A stretch of 64,000 nt of DNA from Streptomyces pacificus (GTDB taxonomy: Bacteria; Actinomycetota; Actinomycetes; Streptomycetales; Streptomycetaceae). Of this stretch, positions 62,101 to 64,000 are shown piece by piece. The notes beneath the pieces are model-generated. The model was not told the origin of the DNA, did not search any database, and was given only the letters and a program-made list of their open reading frames with translations. The number at the start of each line of letters is the position of its first letter. The first letter of the stretch is position 1. Both the position numbers and the translations under genes were made by a program. The stretch covers positions 1-64,000 of the forward strand of contig NZ_BLLG01000003.1 in assembly GCF_011766325.1 (NCBI RefSeq). Direction: 5' to 3'.

Positions 62101-63099
62101 GTGAACACGACCCTCCCCGACGCCCTCGCCGCGCTCCTCGACGGACTCCCGCAGGGCCGCGCCGCCCAGGGGGTGGAGCGCCTGATCTCCAGCTACCGGG
62201 GGGACACTCCGACCGACGCGCCGGTACTGCGCGACCGCGCGGACGTGGTCGCGTACGCCGCGTACCGGATGCCCGCGACCTTCGAGGCGGTACGGTCCGC
62301 GCTCGGCGCGCTCCGGGCCGCTGCTCCCGGGTGGGCGCCCGCCACGCACACCGACATCGGCGGCGGCACGGGCGCGGCGAGCTGGGCGGTCGCCGATGCC
62401 TGGCCGGAGGGCGAGCACCGGACCACGGTCCTGGACTGGGCGGGGCCCGCGCTGGAGCTCGGCCGCGAGCTGGCGGCGTCCGCGGAGTCGCCGGCGCTGC
62501 GGGGCGCGCGGTGGCGGCGGGAGCGGATCGGCGAGTCGATGGGGCTGGAAGCGGCGGACCTGGTCACGGTCTCGTACGTGCTGAAGGAGCTCGACGAGCG
62601 GACCCGGGCGGCGGTGGTGGGCCAGGCCGCGGCGGCGGGGCAGACGGTCCTCGTCGTGGAGCCGGGTACGCCGGACGGCTACGAGCGGATCATCGCGGCG
62701 CGGGATCTGCTGGTGGGCGCGGGGCTGCGGGTGGCGGCGCCGTGCCCGCACGGAGGGACGTGCCCCGTCGTGCCGGGCGCGGACTGGTGCCATTTCTCCG
62801 CCCGGGTGAGCAGGTCGTCGCTCCACCGGCGGGTCAAGGGCGGGTCGCTGCCCTACGAGGACGAGAAGTTCAGCTACGTCGCAGCGACCCGGGCACCCGT
62901 GTCCCCGGCGACCTCCCGGGTGACGCGCAAGCCGCAGATCCGCAAGGGCCAGGTCCTGCTGGACCTGTGTTCCGCCGACGGCACCCTCCACCGGGAAACG
63001 GTCACCAAGCGCCACGGGCCCCTCTACCGCGCGGCCCGTGACGCGTCCTGGGGTGTGGCCTGGCCTCCCTCGGACGGCGGCGGCGGTGGCGGCGCCTGA
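62101..63099 (+). CDS. Rsm22-family methyltransferase-like protein
   Basis: A 332-aa protein from a GTG at 62101 (VNTTLPDALAALLDGLPQGR). The SAM motif is TDIGGGTGAASWAVADAW. A Cys cluster CPHGGTCPV ... DWCHFSARV fits the metal or iron-sulfur binding site of Rsm22 proteins. LYDRE-type C-terminal residues LYRAARDASWGVAWPP follow. Rsm22 is linked to small ribosomal subunit assembly in mitochondria; the bacterial role is not settled. The end is Gly-rich. Confidence 0.85.
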   Translation: MNTTLPDALAALLDGLPQGRAAQGVERLISSYRGDTPTDAPVLRDRADVVAYAAYRMPATFEAVRSALGALRAAAPGWAPATHTDIGGGTGAASWAVADAWPEGEHRTTVLDWAGPALELGRELAASAESPALRGARWRRERIGESMGLEAADLVTVSYVLKELDERTRAAVVGQAAAAGQTVLVVEPGTPDGYERIIAARDLLVGAGLRVAAPCPHGGTCPVVPGADWCHFSARVSRSSLHRRVKGGSLPYEDEKFSYVAATRAPVSPATSRVTRKPQIRKGQVLLDLCSADGTLHRETVTKRHGPLYRAARDASWGVAWPPSDGGGGGGA

Positions 63100-63153
63100 C
63101 GCGGACCGGCGGCCTTGCCCGGCGCCCCGTCCCCGGCTCGGGCCACGCTCCCC

Positions 63154-63246
63154 GGGTCCGGGTCCGGGTCCGGGTCCGGACGCTGTCCCGACCGCCGACC
63201 GCCGACCGCCGACCGCCGACCGCCGACCGCCGACCGCCGACCGCCG
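63154..63246. repeat. GGGTCC and ACCGCCG simple tandem repeats
   Basis: 63154-63180 is (GGGTCC)n with about four units, and 63190-63246 is (ACCGCCG)n with about eight 7-bp units. They lie between convergent genes and are not coding. Confidence 0.85.
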
Positions 63247-63300
63247 GACCCGGTGCCGGTGCCGCGTGCCGTGCCTTCGCAACACACCCCTGATGCGGGC

Positions 63301-64000
63301 CTAAGTGCGCAGCTCCTGTGTGCAGCACTTCACGCTGCCGCCGCCCTTCAGCAGTTCACCCGTGTCCATTCCGATCGGTTCGAAGCCCCGGGCCCGCAGG
63401 GGCTCGAAGAGCCCCAGGGCCGCTTGCGGCAGCAGGACGTGGCGGCCGTCGCTGACCGCGTTGAGGCCGAAGGCCGCCGCGTCCGCCTCGCGGGCGGTGA
63501 GCGCGTCGGGGAAGAGGCGGGCGAGGACCGCGCGGCTGCCGGGCGAGAAGGCGCCGGGGTAGTACATGATCTCATCCGTCTCGTCGTCGAGGACCGACAG
63601 AGCGGTGTCCAGGTGGTAGTACCGCGGATCCACCAGATCGAGCCCGATCACCGGCCGCCCGAAGAACTCCTGCGCCTCGTCGTGCGACAGCGGGCTCGAC
63701 CGGAAACCTCGGCCCGCCAGCAGATATGTCGAGGTCACAGCGAAGTCGCCCTCGCCCTCGTTCACGTGGGCGGGCTCGCGGATCTCGGTGAAGCCCTGGG
63801 CGCGGAACCACTCGAGGTGGGCTTGCGCCTCCGCTGCCCGCTCGGCGAAGGCGAAACGCGCGCCGAGTACCCGTCCGTCGACGACGGTGGCGCCGTTCGC
63901 GGCGAAGACCATGTCCGGCAGATCCTCGCGGGGTTCCAGCACTTCGACGGTGTGGCCGAGCGCTCGGTAGCGGTCGCGCAGGACCTCCCACTGGGTCATC
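63301..64000 (-). CDS. Dimethylargininase (DDAH)-like amidinohydrolase, N-terminus outside window
   Basis: The visible 232 or so residues run to the stop at 63301. MVFAANGATVVDGRVLGARF is the substrate-side loop of the guanidino-modifying superfamily, YYHLDTALSVL carries the catalytic His, and GGGSVKCCTQELRT at the end carries the catalytic Cys. The family hydrolyses dimethylarginine to citrulline or acts on related guanidines. An ATG lies at the very end of the window (63999), but the N-terminal region of this family is about 20-30 residues longer, so the gene probably starts beyond it. Confidence 0.85.
   Translation of the reverse strand, partial: MTQWEVLRDRYRALGHTVEVLEPREDLPDMVFAANGATVVDGRVLGARFAFAERAAEAQAHLEWFRAQGFTEIREPAHVNEGEGDFAVTSTYLLAGRGFRSSPLSHDEAQEFFGRPVIGLDLVDPRYYHLDTALSVLDDETDEIMYYPGAFSPGSRAVLARLFPDALTAREADAAAFGLNAVSDGRHVLLPQAALGLFEPLRARGFEPIGMDTGELLKGGGSVKCCTQELRT

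Noticed and set aside
60256..63285. A 1009-aa open frame on the minus strand opposite the transporter and Rsm22 genes
   Set aside because: Low-complexity product running across several real genes and simple repeats; a shadow frame.
1..64000. tRNA or rRNA genes
   Set aside because: None recognised by eye; a tRNA search program would be needed to exclude them.

Overview
This window is high-GC actinobacterial DNA, almost certainly from a Streptomyces chromosome. The support is strong G/C third-position codon bias, many GTG/TTG starts, ATGA-type overlaps, XRE-DUF397 regulator pairs, a Methyltransf_19 (DUF574) gene, and a Pgl/BREX type 2 locus of the kind first known from S. coelicolor. It is largely an accessory/defence region with ordinary chromosomal genes at the right end. 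All assignments come from reading the sequence and recalling protein families; no database search was run.

1-1330: transposase fragments (IS5-type and IS66-type C-termini) and one complete-looking 874-bp IS5-family element with a -1 frameshift site and a TAA target duplication. 1353-8479 (minus): a tightly packed seven-gene operon with a phosphotransferase, an archaeal-type S-adenosylmethionine synthetase, an APH(6)-like kinase, a histidine phosphatase, a complete second seryl-tRNA synthetase, a glycosyltransferase and a stand-alone protein resembling the alanyl-tRNA synthetase core. A divergent regulator (8604-9950) faces it. This looks like an undescribed small-molecule or tRNA-dependent pathway. 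10014-13149 (minus): six genes, each overlapping the next by 4 nt, phage-like: a TOPRIM primase, two small proteins, a metallophosphoesterase, and two proteins that look like the region-2 and region-4 halves of a split sigma factor.

13474-19162 (plus): an XRE/TPR regulator followed by a translationally coupled three-gene operon: a TIR-domain protein, a large NTPase-like protein with a degenerate P-loop, and a membrane-anchored protein. The TIR C-terminus and the NTPase N-terminus share a short GPVN-x-G-x-GHQY motif that recalls amyloid signalling motifs linking NLR-type receptors to effectors. A group II intron 3' remnant follows (19290-19654). 19688-25000: a methyltransferase, a small membrane protein, a TetR/MFS divergent pair with a clear operator, a VOC protein and an RHS fragment.

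25244-54526: a BREX type 2 (Pgl) locus, pglW-pglX ... pglY-pglZ-brxD-brxHI. Between pglX and pglY sits a ~10-kb island with an anti-sigma-like ATPase, three tandem XRE-DUF397 units (one broken), an EcsC-family protein, a methyltransferase, gene fragments, a DUF6879-type pair, and a second receptor/effector pair. In that pair a 142-aa protein and an NB-ARC/TPR protein share the motif GRVYQ..(x)DQHITE. The NB-ARC gene carries a frameshift caused by a 7-bp tandem duplication. The BREX genes are expected to methylate host DNA (PglX) and restrict phage with help from the kinase (PglW), ATPases (PglY, BrxD), phosphatase-like PglZ and helicase (BrxHI). The island adds possible abortive-infection modules.

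54747-64000: ordinary Streptomyces genes: GH15 glucoamylase-like enzyme, small secreted protein, SDR oxidoreductase, Tat-exported PhoD phosphatase, Bcr/CflA transporter, Rsm22-like methyltransferase, and a dimethylargininase-like gene cut by the window end. They are separated by GC-rich simple repeats.
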